Assembly: GCA_000711775.1 (NCBI GenBank)
Contig: ARYC01000359.1
Location: 95,772 to 159,771 of the forward strand
Length of the DNA stretch: 64,000 nt
Reading direction: 5' to 3'
Source: Oxytricha trifallax
Taxonomy: Eukaryota > Ciliophora > Spirotrichea > Sporadotrichida > Oxytrichidae
Shown here one piece after another: positions 44,580-59,800 of the stretch (the first letter of the stretch is position 1; every line of letters begins with the position of its first letter). A model generated the notes under the pieces. It searched no databases and was not told the origin of the DNA. It saw only the letters and a program-made list of their open reading frames with translations. The position numbers and the translations under genes are program-made.

Positions 44580-44867
44580 AAACTCGATTGTTATACTCAC
44601 ATAAAAAACTAATAAATCCATATATAAACCATATTAAATCCCTAATAAAGCATGAACAAATAGTCTACTTTAATCAATAAAATTAATGAAAGGGTTTTGA
44701 AGGTATGAATGATAAAAGAATGCATTAAATAGAAAATGGATGGTTTTAAAAAAATATTTAAGAAAATATAAGAATGTTATTTTTTAATTGAAGAAATTAA
44801 TGTATAAAAAACAAACAATATATTAAATAAATTATAATTGAAAAAAATACAAAATTAAAGAATATAT

Positions 44868-47800
44868 AATCATAACAGAGAAATAAAGATACTTTCATCA
44901 TTAGTCAAATCTTCAAATATGCAGACCACTGGGCATTTCGAGGTAACAAAGTCGAAAAGCATCGGGAACTGCATGGCACGCAACGAACTCACGTTTTAAA
45001 ATATTCTTGATATGTTCCTTATCCCAAAATAAGAAGTTACAAGCACTTTTATAAAGATGACAATACATAAGAAATTCTTTGCAAATCGTAACAGAGAAAT
45101 CAAGATACTTTCATCATTAGTCAAATCTTCAAATATGCAGACCACTGGGCATTTCGAGGTAACAAAGTCGAAAAGCATCGGGAACTGCATGGCACGCAAC
45201 GAACTCACGTTTTAAAATATTCTTGATATGTTCCTTATCCCAAAATAAGAAGTTACAAGCACTTTTATAAAGATGACAAGACATAAGAAATTCTTTGCAA
45301 ATCGTAACAGAGAAATCAAGATACTTTCATCATTAGTCAAATCTTCAAATATGCAGACCACTGGGCATTTCGAGGTAACAAAGTCGAAAAGCATCGGGAA
45401 CTGCATGGCACGCAACGAACTCACGTTTTAAAATATTCTTTATATGTTCCTTATCCCAAAATAAGAAGTTACAAGCACTTTTATAAAGATGACAAGACAT
45501 AAGAAATTCTTTGCAAATCGTAACAGAGAAATCAAGATACTTTCATCATTAGTCAAATCTTCAAATATGCAGACCACTGGGCATTTCGAGGTAACAAAGT
45601 CGAAAAGCATCGGGAACTGCATGGCACGCAACGAACTCACGTTTTAAAATATTCTTTATATGTTCCTTATCCCAAAATAAGAAGTTACAAGCACTTTTAT
45701 AAAGATGACAAGACATAAGAAATTCTTTGCAAATCGTAACAGAGAAATCAAGATACTTTCATCATTAGTCAAATCTTCAAATATGCAGACCACTGGGCAT
45801 TTCGAGGTAACAAAGTCGAAAAGCATCGGAAACTGCATGGCACGCAACGAACTCACGTTTTAAAATACTCTTTATATGTTCCTTATCCCAAAATAAGAAG
45901 TTACAATCACTTTTATAAAGATGACAAGACATAAGAAATTCTTTGCAAATCGTAACAGAGAAATCAAGATACTTTCATCATTAGTCAAATCTTCAAATAT
46001 GCAGACCACTGGGCATTTCGAGGTAACAAAGTCGAAAAGCATCGGGAACTGCATGGCACGCAACGAACTCACGTTTTAAAATATTCTTGATATGTTCCTT
46101 ATCCCAAAATAAGAAGTTACAAGCACTTTTATAAAGATGAAGACATAAGAAATTCTTTGCAAATCGTAACAGAGAAATCAAGATACTTTCATCATTAGTC
46201 AAATCTTCAAATATGCAGACCACTGGGCATTTCGAGGTAACAAAGTCGAAAAGCATCGGGAACTGCATGGCACGCAACGAACTCACGTTTTAAAATATTC
46301 TTGATATGTTCCTTATCCCAAAATAAGAAGTTACAAGCACTTTTATAAAGATGAAGACATAAGAAATTCTTTGCAAATCGTAACAGAGAAATCAAGATAC
46401 TTTCATCATTAGTCAAATCTTCAAATATGCAGACCACTGGGCATTTCGAGGTAACAAAGTCGAAAAGCATCGGGAACTGCATGGCACGCAACGAACTCAC
46501 GTTTTAAAATATTCTTTATATGTTCCTTATCCCAAAATAAGAAGTTACAAGCACTTTTATAAAGATGACAAGACATAAGAAATTCTTTGCAAATCGTAAC
46601 AGAGAAATCAAGATACTTTCATCATTAGTCAAATCTTCAAATATGCAGACCACTGGGCATTTCGAGGTAACAAAGTCGAAAAGCATCGGGAACTGCATGG
46701 CACGCAACGAACTCACGTTTTAAAATATTCTTTATATGTTCCTTATCCCAAAATAAGAAGTTACAAGCACTTTTATAAAGATGACAAGACATAAGAAATT
46801 CTTTGCAAATCGTAACAGAGAAATCAAGATACTTTCATCATTAGTCAAATCTTCAAATATGCAGACCACTGGGCATTTCGAGGTAACAAAGTCGAAAAGC
46901 ATCGGGAACTGCATGGCACGCAACGAACTCACGTTTTAAAATATTCTAGAGATGTTCCTCAACCCAAAATAAGAAGTTACAAGCACTTTCATAAACATGA
47001 CAAAACATAAAATTCTTTGCAAATCGTAACAGAGAAATCAAGATACTTTATCATTAGTCAAATCTTCAAATATGCAGACCACTGGGCATTTCGAGGTAAC
47101 AAAGTCGAAAAGCATCGGGAACTGCATGGCACGCAACGAACTCACGTTTTAAAATATTCTTGATATGTTCCTTATCCCAAAATAAGAAGTTACAAGCACT
47201 TTTATAAAGATGACAAGACATAAGAAATTCTTTGCAAATCGTAACAGAGAAATCAAGATACTTTCATCATTAGTCAAATCTTCAAATATGCAGACCACTG
47301 GGCATTTCGAGGTAACAAAGTCGAAAAGCATCGGGAACTGCATGGCACGCAACGAACTCACGTTTTAAAATATTCTTGATATGTTTCTTATCCCAAAATA
47401 AGAAGTTACAAGCACTTTTATAAAGATGAAGACATAAGAAATTCTTTGCAAATCGTAACAGAGAAATCAAGATACTTTCATCATTAGTCAAATCTTCAAA
47501 TATGCAGACCACTGGGCATTTCGAGGTAACAAAGTCGAAAAGCATCGGGAACTGCATGGCACGCAACGAACTCACGTTTTAAAATATTCTTGATATGTTC
47601 CTTATCCCAAAATAAGAAGTTACAAGCACTTTTATAAAGATGAAGACATAAGAAATTCTTTGCAAATCGTAACAGAGAAATCAAGATACTTTCATCATTA
47701 GTCAAATCTTCAAATATGCAGACCACTGGGCATTTCGAGGTAACAAAGTCGAAAAGCATCGGGAACTGCATGGCACGCAACGAACTCACGTTTTAAAATA

Positions 47801-50800
47801 TTCTTGATATGTTTCTTATCCCAAAATAAGAAGTTACAAGCACTTTTATAAAGATGAAGACATAAGAAATTCTTTGCAAATCGTAACAGAGAAATCAAGA
47901 TACTTTCATCATTAGTCAAATCTTCAAATATGCAGACCACTGGGCATTTCGAGGTAACAAAGTCGAAAAGCATCGGGAACTGCATGGCACGCAACGAACT
48001 CACGTTTTAAAATATTCTTGATATGTTCCTTATCCCAAAATAAGAAGTTACAAGCACTTTTATAAAGATGAAGACATAAGAAATTCTTTGCAAATCGTAA
48101 CAGAGAAATCAAGATACTTTCATCATTAGTCAAATCTTCAAATATGCAGACCACTGGGCATTTCGAGGTAACAAAGTCGAAAAGCATCGGGAACTGCATG
48201 GCACGCAACGAACTCACGTTTTAAAATATTCTTTATATGTTCCTTATCCCAAAATAAGAAGTTACAAGCACTTTTATAAAGATGACAAGACATAAGAAAT
48301 TCTTTGCAAATCGTAACAGAGAAATCAAGATACTTTCATCATTAGTCAAATCTTCAAATATGCAGACCACTGGGCATTTCGAGGTAACAAAGTCGAAAAG
48401 CATCGGGAACTGCATGGCACGCAACGAACTCACGTTTTAAAATATTCTTTATATGTTCCTTATCCCAAAATAAGAAGTTACAAGCACTTTTATAAAGATG
48501 ACAAGACATAAGAAATTCTTTGCAAATCGTAACAGAGAAATCAAGATACTTTCATCATTAGTCAAATCTTCAAATATGCAGACCACTGGGCATTTCGAGG
48601 TAACAAAGTCGAAAAGCATCGGGAACTGCATGGCACGCAACGAACTCACGTTTTAAAATATTCTTTATATGTTCCTTATCCCAAAATAAGAAGTTACAAG
48701 CACTTTTATAAAGATGACAAGACATAAGAAATTCTTTGCAAATCGTAACAGAGAAATCAAGATACTTTCATCATTAGTCAAATCTTCAAATATGCAGACC
48801 ACTGGGCATTTCGAGGTAACAAAGTCGAAAAGCATCGGGAACTGCATGGCACGCAACGAACTCACGTTTTAAAATATTCTTTATATGTTCCTTATCCCAA
48901 AATAAGAAGTTACAAGCACTTTTATAAAGATGACAAGACATAAGAAATTCTTTGCAAATCGTAACAGAGAAATCAAGATACTTTCATCATTAGTCAAATC
49001 TTCAAATATGCAGACCACTGGGCATTTCGAGGTAACAAAGTCGAAAAGCATCGGGAACTGCATGGCACGCAACGAACTCACGTTTTAAAATATTCTTTAT
49101 ATGTTCCTTATCCCAAAATAAGAAGTTACAAGCACTTTTATAAAGATGACAAGACATAAGAAATTCTTTGCAAATCGTAACAGAGAAATCAAGATACTTT
49201 CATCATTAGTCAAATCTTCAAATATGCAGACCACTGGGCATTTCGAGGTAACAAAGTCGAAAAGCATCGGGAACTGCATGGCACGCAACGAACTCACGTT
49301 TTAAAATATTCTTGATATGTTCCTTATCCCAAAATAAGAAGTTACAAGCACTTTTATAAAGATGACAAGACATAAGAAATTCTTTGCAAATCGTAACAGA
49401 GAAATCAAGATACTTTCATCATTAGTCAAATCTTCAAATATGCAGACCACTGGGCATTTCGAGGTAACAAAGTCGAAAAGCATCGGGAACTGCATGGCAC
49501 GCAACGAACTCACGTTTTAAAATATTCTTTATATGTTCCTTATCCCAAAATAAGAAGTTACAAGCACTTTTATAAAGATGACAAGACATAAGAAATTCTT
49601 TGCAAATCGTAACAGAGAAATCAAGATACTTTCATCATTAGTCAAATCTTCAAATATGCAGACCACTGGGCATTTCGAGGTAACAAAGTCGAAAAGCATC
49701 GGGAACTGCATGGCACGCAACGAACTCACGTTTTAAAATATTCTTTATATGTTCCTTATCCCAAAATAAGAAGTTACAAGCACTTTTATAAAGATGACAA
49801 GACATAAGAAATTCTTTGCAAATCGTAACAGAGAAATCAAGATACTTTCATCATTAGTCAAATCTTCAAATATGCAGACCACTGGGCATTTCGAGGTAAC
49901 AAAGTCGAAAAGCATCGGGAACTGCATGGCACGCAACGAACTCACGTTTTAAAATATTCTTGATATGTTTCTTATCCCAAAATAAGAAGTTACAAGCACT
50001 TTTATAAAGATGAAGACATAAGAAATTCTTTGCAAATCGTAACAGAGAAATCAAGATACTTTCATCATTAGTCAAATCTTCAAATATGCAGACCACTGGG
50101 CATTTCGAGGTAACAAAGTCGAAAAGCATCGGGAACTGCATGGCACGCAACGAACTCACGTTTTAAAATATTCTTGATATGTTTCTTATCCCAAAATAAG
50201 AAGTTACAAGCACTTTTATAAAGATGAAAAACATAAGAAATTCTTTGCAAATCGTAACAGAGAAATCAAGATACTTTCATCATTAGTCAAATCTTCAAAT
50301 ATGCAGACCACTGGGCATTTCGAGGTAACAAAGTCGAAAAGCATCGGGAACTGCATGGCACGCAACGAACTCACGTTTTAAAATATTCTTGATATGTTCC
50401 TTATCCCAAAATAAGAAGTTACAAGCACTTTTATAAAGATGACAAGACATAAGAAATTCTTTGCAAATCGTAACAGAGAAATCAAGATACTTTCATCATT
50501 AGTCAAATCTTCAAATATGCAGACCACTGGGCATTTCGAGGTAACAAAGTCGAAAAGCATCGGGAACTGCATGGCACGCAACGAACTCACGTTTTAAAAT
50601 ATTCTTGATATGTTCCTTATCCCAAAATAAGAAGTTACAAGCACTTTTATAAAGATGACAAGACATAAGAAATTCTTTGCAAATCGTAACAGAGAAATCA
50701 AGATACTTTCATCATTAGTCAAATCTTCAAATATGCAGACCACTGGGCATTTCGAGGTAACAAAGTCGAAAAGCATCGGGAACTGCATGGCACGCAACGA

Positions 50801-53800
50801 ACTCACGTTTTAAAATACTCTAGAGATGTTCCTTAACCCAAAATAAGAAGTTACAATCACTTTCATAAACATGACAAGACATAAAATTCTTTGCAAATCA
50901 TAACAGAGAAATCAAGATACTTTATCATTAGTCAAATCTTCAAATTTGAAGACAACTGGGCATTTCGAGGTAACAAAGTCGAAAAGCATCGGGAACTGCA
51001 TGGCACGCAACGAACTCACGTTTTAAAATATTCTTGATATGTTCCTTAACCCAAAATAAGAAGTTACAATCACTTTCATAAACATGACAAAACATAAAAT
51101 TCTTTGCAAATCATAACAGAGAAATCAAGATACTTTATCATTAGTCAAATCTTCAAATATGTAGACAACTGGGCATTTCGAGGTAACAAAGTCGAAAAGC
51201 ATCGGAAACTGCATGGCACGCAACGAACTCACGTTTTAAAATATTCTTTATATGTTCCTTATCCCAAAATAAGAAGTTACAAGCACTTTTATAAAGATGA
51301 CAAGACATAAGAAATTCTTTGCAAATCGTAACAGAGAAATCAAGATACTTTCATCATTAGTCAAATCTTCAAATATGCAGACCACTGGGCATTTCGAGGT
51401 AACAAAGTCGAAAAGCATCGGGAACTGCATGGCACGCAACGAACTCACGTTTTAAAATATTCTTTATATGTTCCTTATCCCAAAATAAGAAGTTACAAGC
51501 ACTTTTATAAAGATGACAAGACATAAGAAATTCTTTGCAAATCGTAACAGAGAAATCAAGATACTTTCATCATTAGTCAAATCTTCAAATATGCAGACCA
51601 CTGGGCATTTCGAGGTAACAAAGTCGAAAAGCATCGGGAACTGCATGGCACGCAACGAACTCACGTTTTAAAATATTCTTGATATGTTTCTTATCCCAAA
51701 ATAAGAAGTTACAAGCACTTTTATAAAGATGAAGACATAAGAAATTCTTTGCAAATCGTAACAGAGAAATCAAGATACTTTCATCATTAGTCAAATCTTC
51801 AAATATGCAGACCACTGGGCATTTCGAGGTAACAAAGTCGAAAAGCATCGGGAACTGCATGGCACGCAACGAACTCACGTTTTAAAATATTCTTGATATG
51901 TTTCTTATCCCAAAATAAGAAGTTACAAGCACTTTTATAAAGATGAAGACATAAGAAATTCTTTGCAAATCGTAACAGAGAAATCAAGATACTTTCATCA
52001 TTAGTCAAATCTTCAAATATGCAGACCACTGGGCATTTCGCGAGGTAACAAAGTCGAAAAGCATCGGGAACTGCATGGCACGCAACGAACTCACGTTTTA
52101 AAATATTCTTTATATGTTCCTTATCCCAAAATAAGAAGTTACAAGCACTTTTATAAAGATGACAAGACATAAGAAATTCTTTGCAAATCGTAACAGAGAA
52201 ATCAAGATACTTTCATCATTAGTCAAATCTTCAAATATGCAGACCACTGGGCATTTCGAGGTAACAAAGTCGAAAAGCATCGGGAACTGCATGGCACGCA
52301 ACGAACTCACGTTTTAAAATATTCTTTATATGTTCCTTATCCCAAAATAAGAAGTTACAAGCACTTTTATAAAGATGACAAGACATAAGAAATTCTTTGC
52401 AAATCGTAACAGAGAAATCAAGATACTTTCATCATTAGTCAAATCTTCAAATTTGAAGACAACTGGGCATTTCGAGGTAACAAAGTCGAAAAAAAAAAAA
52501 AAATAAGCATCGGGAACTGCATGGCACGCAACGAACTCACGTTTTAAAATATTCTTGATATGTTTCTTATCCCAAAATAAGAAGTTACAAGCACTTTTAT
52601 AAAGATGAAGACATAAGAAATTCTTTGCAAATCGTAACAGAGAAATCAAGATACTTTCATCATTAGTCAAATCTTCAAATATGCAGACCACTGGGCATTT
52701 CGAGGTAACAAAGTCGAAAAGCATCGGGAACTGCATGGCACGCAACGAACTCACGTTTTAAAATATTCTTTATATGTTCCTTATCCCAAAATAAGAAGTT
52801 ACAAGCACTTTTATAAAGATGACAAGACATAAGAAATTCTTTGCAAATCGTAACAGAGAAATCAAGATACTTTATCATTAGTCAAATCTTCAAATATGAA
52901 GACAACTGGGCATTTCGAGGTAACAAAGTCGAAAAGCATCGGGAACTGCATGGCACGCAACGAACTCACGTTTTAAAATACTCTAGAGATGTTCCTTAAC
53001 CCAAAATAAGAAGTTACAAGCACTTTCATAAACATGACAGACATAAAATTCTTTGCAAATCATAACAGAGAAATCAAGATACTTTATCATTAGTCAAATC
53101 TTCAAATATGAAGACAACTGGGCATTTCGAGGTAACAAAGTCGAAAAGCATCGGAAACTGCATGGCACGCAACGAACTCACGTTTTAAAATATTCTTGAT
53201 ATGTTCCTTATCCCAAAATAAGAAGTTACAAGCACTTTTATAAAGATGAAGACATAAGAAATTCTTTGCAAATCGTAACAGAGAAATCAAGATACTTTCA
53301 TCATTAGTCAAATCTTCAAATATGCAGACCACTGGGCATTTCGAGGTAACAAAGTCGAAAAGCATCGGGAACTGCATGGCACGCAACGAACTCACGTTTT
53401 AAAATATTCTTGATATGTTCCTTATCCCAAAATAAGAAGTTACAAGCACTTTTATAAAGATGAAGACATAAGAAATTCTTTGCAAATCGTAACAGAGAAA
53501 TCAAGATACTTTCATCATTAGTCAAATCTTCAAAATGCAGACCACTGGGCATTTCGAGGTAACAAAGTCGAAAAGCATCGGGAACTGCATGGCACGCAAC
53601 GAACTCACGTTTTAAAATATTCTTGATATGTTCCTTATCCCAAAATAAGAAGTTACAAGCACTTTTATAAAGATGAAGACATAAGAAATTCTTTGCAAAT
53701 CGTAACAGAGAAATCAAGATACTTTCATCATTAGTCAAATCTTCAAATATCCAGACCACTGGGCATTTCGAGGTAACAAAGTCGAAAAGCATCGGGAACT

Positions 53801-56800
53801 GCATGGCACGCAACGAACTCACGTTTTAAAATATTCTTGATATGTTTCTTATCCCAAAATAAGAAGTTACAAGCACTTTTATAAAGATGAAGACATAAGA
53901 AATTCTTTGCAAATCGTAACAGAGAAATCAAGATACTTTCATCATTAGTCAAATCTTCAAATATGCAGACCACTGCGCATTCCAGGTAACAAAGTCGAAA
54001 AGCATCGGGAACTGCATGGCACGCAACGAACTCACGTTTTAAAATATTCTTGATATGTTCCTTATCCCAAAATAAGAAGTTACAAGCACTTTTATAAAGA
54101 TGAAGACATAAGAAATTCTTTGCAAATCGTAACAGAGAAATCAAGATACTTTCATCATTAGTCAAATCTTCAAATATGCAGACCACTGGGCATTTCGAGG
54201 TAACAAAGTCGAAAAGCATCGGGAACTGCATGGCACGCAACGAACTCACGTTTTAAAATATTCTTTATATGTTCCTTATCCCAAAATAAGAAGTTACAAG
54301 CACTTTTATAAAGATGACAAGACATAAGAAATTCTTTGCAAATCGTAACAGAGAAATCAAGATACTTTCATCATTAGTCAAATCTTCAAATATGCAGACC
54401 ACTGGGCATTTCGAGGTAACAAAGTCGAAAAGCATCGGGAACTGCATGGCACGCAACGAACTCACGTTTTAAAATATTCTTGATATGTTCCTTATCCCAA
54501 AATAAGAAGTTACAAGCACTTTTATAAAGATGAAGACATAAGAAATTCTTTGCAAATCGTAACAGAGAAATCAAGATACTTTCATCATTAGTCAAATCTT
54601 CAAATATGCAGACCACTGGGCATTTCGAGGTAACAAAGTCGAAAAGCATCGGGAACTGCATGGCACGCAACGAACTCACGTTTTAAAATATTCTTGATAT
54701 GTTCCTTATCCCAAAATAAGAAGTTACAAGCACTTTTATAAAGATGAAGACATAAGAAATTCTTTGCAAATCGTAACAGAGAAATCAAGATACTTTCATC
54801 ATTAGTCAAATCTTCAAATATGCAGACCACTGGGCATTTCGAGGTAACAAAGTCGAAAAGCATCGGGAACTGCATGGCACGCAACGAACTCACGTTTTAA
54901 AATATTCTTGATATGTTTCTTATCCCAAAATAAGAAGTTACAAGCACTTTTATAAAGATGAAGACATAAGAAATTCTTTGCAAATCGTAACAGAGAAATC
55001 AAGATACTTTCATCATTAGTCAAATCTTCAAATATGCAGACCACTGGGCATTTCGAGGTAACAAAGTCGAAAAGCATCGGGAACTGCATGGCACGCAACG
55101 AACTCACGTTTTAAAATATTCTTGATATGTTCCTTATCCCAAAATAAGAAGTTACAAGCACTTTTATAAAGATGAAGACATAAGAAATTCTTTGCAAATC
55201 GTAACAGAGAAATCAAGATACTTTCATCATTAGTCAAATCTTCAAATATGCAGACCACTGGGCATTTCGAGGTAACAAAGTCGAAAAGCATCGGGAACTG
55301 CATGGCACGCAACGAACTCACGTTTTAAAATATTCTTTATATGTTCCTTATCCCAAAATAAGAAGTTACAAGCACTTTTATAAAGATGACAAGACATAAG
55401 AAATTCTTTGCAAATCGTAACAGAGAAATCAAGATACTTTCATCATTAGTCAAATCTTCAAATATGCAGACCACTGGGCATTTCGAGGTAACAAAGTCGA
55501 AAAGCATCGGGAACTGCATGGCACGCAACGAACTCACGTTTTAAAATATTCTTTATATGTTCCTTATCCCAAAATAAGAAGTTACAAGCACTTTTATAAA
55601 GATGACAAGACATAAGAAATTCTTTGCAAATCGTAACAGAGAAATCAAGATACTTTCATCATTAGTCAATCTTCAAATATGCAGACCACTGGGCATTTCG
55701 AGGTAACAAAGTCGAAAAGCATCGGGAACTGCATGGCACGCAACGAACTCACGTTTTAAAATATTCTTGATATGTTCCTTATCCCAAAATAAGAAGTTAC
55801 AAGCACTTTTATAAAGATGAAGACATAAGAAATTCTTTGCAAATCGTAACAGAGAAATCAAGATACTTTCATCATTAGTCAAATCTTCAAATATGCAGAC
55901 CACTGGGCATTTCGAGGTAACAAAGTCGAAAAGCATCGGGAACTGCATGGCACGCAACGAACTCACGTTTTAAAATATTCTTGATATGTTCCTTATCCCA
56001 AAATAAGAAGTTACAAGCACTTTTATAAAGATGAAGACATAAGAAATTCTTTGCAAATCGTAACAGAGAAATCAAGATACTTTCATCATTAGTCAAATCT
56101 TCAAATATGCAGACCACTGGGCATTTCGAGGTAACAAAGTCGAAAAGCATCGGGAACTGCATGGCACGCAACGAACTCACGTTTTAAAATATTCTTTATA
56201 TGTTCCTTATCCCAAAATAAGAAGTTACAAGCACTTTTATAAAGATGACAAGACATAAGAAATTCTTTGCAAATCGTAACAGAGAAATCAAGATACTTTC
56301 ATCATTAGTCAAATCTTCAAATATGCAGACCACTGGGCATTTCGAGGTAACAAAGTCGAAAAGCATCGGGAACTGCATGGCACGCAACGAACTCACGTTT
56401 TAAAATATTCTTGATATGTTCCTTATCCCAAAATAAGAAGTTACAAGCACTTTTATAAAGATGAAGACATAAGAAATTCTTTGCAAATCGTAACAGAGAA
56501 ATCAAGATACTTTCATCATTAGTCAAATCTTCAAATATGCAGACCACTGGGCATTTCGAGGTAACAAAGTCGAAAAGCATCGGGAACTGCATGGCACGCA
56601 ACGAACTCACGTTTTAAAATATTCTTTATATGTTCCTTATCCCAAAATAAGAAGTTACAAGCACTTTTATAAAGATGACAAGACATAAGAAATTCTTTGC
56701 AAATCGTAACAGAGAAATCAAGATACTTTCATCATTAGTCAAATCTTCAAATATGCAGACCACTGGGCATTTCGAGGTAACAAAGTCGAAAAGCATCGGG

Positions 56801-59800
56801 AACTGCATGGCACGCAACGAACTCACGTTTTAAAATATTCTTGATATGTTCCTTATCCCAAAATAAGAAGTTACAAGCACTTTTATAAAGATGACAAGAC
56901 ATAAGAAATTCTTTGCAAATCGTAACAGAGAAATCAAGATACTTTCATCATTAGTCAAATCTTCAAATATGCAGACCACTGGGCATTTCGAGGTAACAAA
57001 GTCGAAAAGCATCGGGAACTGCATGGCACGCAACGAACTCACGTTTTAAAATATTCTTGATATGTTCCTTATCCCAAAATAAGAAGTTACAAGCACTTTT
57101 ATAAAGATGAAGACATAAGAAATTCTTTGCAAATCGTAACAGAGAAATCAAGATACTTTCATCATTAGTCAAATCTTCAAATATGCAGACCACTGGGCAT
57201 TTCGAGGTAACAAAGTCGAAAAGCATCGGGAACTGCATGGCACGCAACGAACTCACGTTTTAAAATATTCTTTATATGTTCCTTATCCCAAAATAAGAAG
57301 TTACAAGCACTTTTATAAAGATGACAAGACATAAGAAATTCTTTGCAAATCGTAACAGAGAAATCAAGATACTTTCATCATTAGTCAAATCTTCAAATAT
57401 GCAGACCATGGGCATTTCGAGGTAACAAAGTCGAAAAGCATCGGAAACTGCATGGCACGCAACGAACTCACGTTTTAAAATACTCTAGAGATGTTCCTCA
57501 ACCCAAAATAAGAAGTTACAAGCACTTTCATAAACATGACAAAACATAAAATTCTTTGCAAATCATAACAGAGAAATCAAGATACTTTATCATTAGTCAA
57601 ATCTTCAAATATGAAGACAACTGGGCATTTCGAGGTAACAAAGTCGAAAAGCATCGGGAACTGCATGGCACGCAACGAACTCACGTTTTAAAATACTCTA
57701 GAGATGTTCCTTAACCCAAAATAAGAAGTTACAAGCACTTTCATAAACATGACAGACATAAAATTCTTTGCAAATCATAACAGAGAAATCAAGATACTTT
57801 ATCATTAGTCAAATCTTCAAATATGAAGACAACTGGGCATTTCGAGGTAACAAAGTCGAAAAGCATCGGAAACTGCATGGCACGCAACGAACTCACGTTT
57901 TAAAATATTCTTGATATGTTCCTTATCCCAAAATAAGAAGTTACAAGCACTTTTATAAAGATGACAAGACATAAGAAATTCTTTGCAAATCGTAACAGAG
58001 AAATCAAGATACTTTCATCATTAGTCAAATCTTCAAATATGCAGACCACTGGGCATTTCGAGGTAACAAAGTCGAAAAGCATCAGAAACTGCATGGCACG
58101 CAACGAACTCACGTTTTAAAATACTCTAGAGATGTTCCTCAACCCAAAATAAGAACTTACAAGCACTTTCATAAACATGACAAAACATAAAATTCTTTGC
58201 AAATCATAACAGAGAAATCAAGATACTTTATCATTAGTCAAAACTTCAAATATGAAGACAACTGGGCATTTCGAGGTAACAAAGTCGAAAAGCATCGGGA
58301 ACTGCATGGCACGCAACGAACTCACGTTTTAAAATATTCTTTATATGTTCCTTATCCCAAAATAAGAAGTTACAAGCACTTTTATAAAGATGACAAGACA
58401 TAAGAAATTCTTTGCAAATCGTAACAGAGAAATCAAGATACTTTCATCATTAGTCAAATCTTCAAATATGCAGACCACTGGGCATTTCGAGGTAACAAAG
58501 TCGAAAAGCATCGGGAACTGCATGGCACGCAACGAACTCACGTTTTAAAATATTCTTTATATGTTCCTTATCCCAAAATAAGAAGTTACAAGCACTTTTA
58601 TAAAGATGACAAGACATAAGAAATTCTTTGCAAATCGTAACAGAGAAATCAAGATACTTTCATCATTAGTCAAATCTTCAAATATGCAGACCACTGGGCA
58701 TTTCGAGGTAACAAAGTCGAAAAGCATCGGGAACTGCATGGCACGCAACGAACTCACGTTTTAAAATATTCTTGATATGTTTCTTATCCCAAAATAAGAA
58801 GTTACAAGCACTTTTATAAAGATGAAGACATAAGAAATTCTTTGCAAATCGTAACAGAGAAATCAAGATACTTTCATCATTAGTCAAATCTTCAAATATG
58901 CAGACCACTGGGCATTTCGAGGTAACAAAGTCGAAAAGCATCGGGAACTGCATGGCACGCAACGAACTCACGTTTTAAAATATTCTTTATATGTTCCTTA
59001 TCCCAAAATAAGAAGTTACAAGCACTTTTATAAAGATGACAAGACATAAGAAATTCTTTGCAAATCGTAACAGAGAAATCAAGATACTTTCATCATTAGT
59101 CAAATCTTCAAATATGCAGACCACTGGGCATTTCGAGGTAACAAAGTCGAAAAGCATCGGAAACTGCATGGCAGGCAACGAACTCACGTTTTAAAATACT
59201 TTAGAGATGTTCCTCAATCCAAAATAAGAAGTTACAATCACTTTCATAAAACATGACAAATCATAAAATTCTTTGCAAATCATAACAGAGAAATCATGAT
59301 ACTTTATCATTAGTCAAATATTCAAATATCTAGACAACTGGGCATTTCGAGGTAACAAAGTCGAAAAGCATCGGAAACTGCATGGCACGCAACGAACTCA
59401 CGTTTTAAAAATATTCTTGATTACTGCTTCCTGTATCCCAATATATAAGAAGTTTACAAGCACTTCTATAAAAGATCGACTAAGACTATAAAGAATTCTT
59501 ATGCAAATCGTAACAGAGAAAATCAAGATTACTTTCATCATTAGTCAAATCTTCAAATATGTCATGTACCCACCTGGGCATTTCGATTTGTTTCTTTATT
59601 CCTTTTTTTTGTTATTCGTTATGCTGTAATCAAAGTTCGAAAAGCCATTTCTGGGAACTGCTATGGCACGCAACGAACTCACGTTTTAAAATACTTTAGA
59701 GATGTTCCTCAAGCCAAAATAAGAACTTACAATCACTTTCATAAACATGACAAATCATAAAATTCTTTGCAAATCATAACAGAGAAATCAAGATACTTTA

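Larger units (their letters stand above)
39958..44699. mobile_element. decayed TBE-like transposon with telomere-like terminal repeats
   Basis: The left end starts CAAAACCCCAAAACCC (C4A4 repeats) at 39958-39973; the right end closes GGGTTTTG at 44692-44699. The next about 130 bp inside each end are inverted copies of each other (shared tracts CTTTC, AAAGTAGAC, ATTAGGG, GGTTTAT). Three ORFs: transposase (+), 22K-like (-), kinase (+), the gene set reported for oxytrichid telomere-bearing elements. All are frameshifted, and two unrelated elements are nested inside (40547-41448 and 42806-43857). Without them the element is about 2.8 kb, shorter than the roughly 4 kb usual for TBE, so internal deletions are likely. 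Confidence 0.8.
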
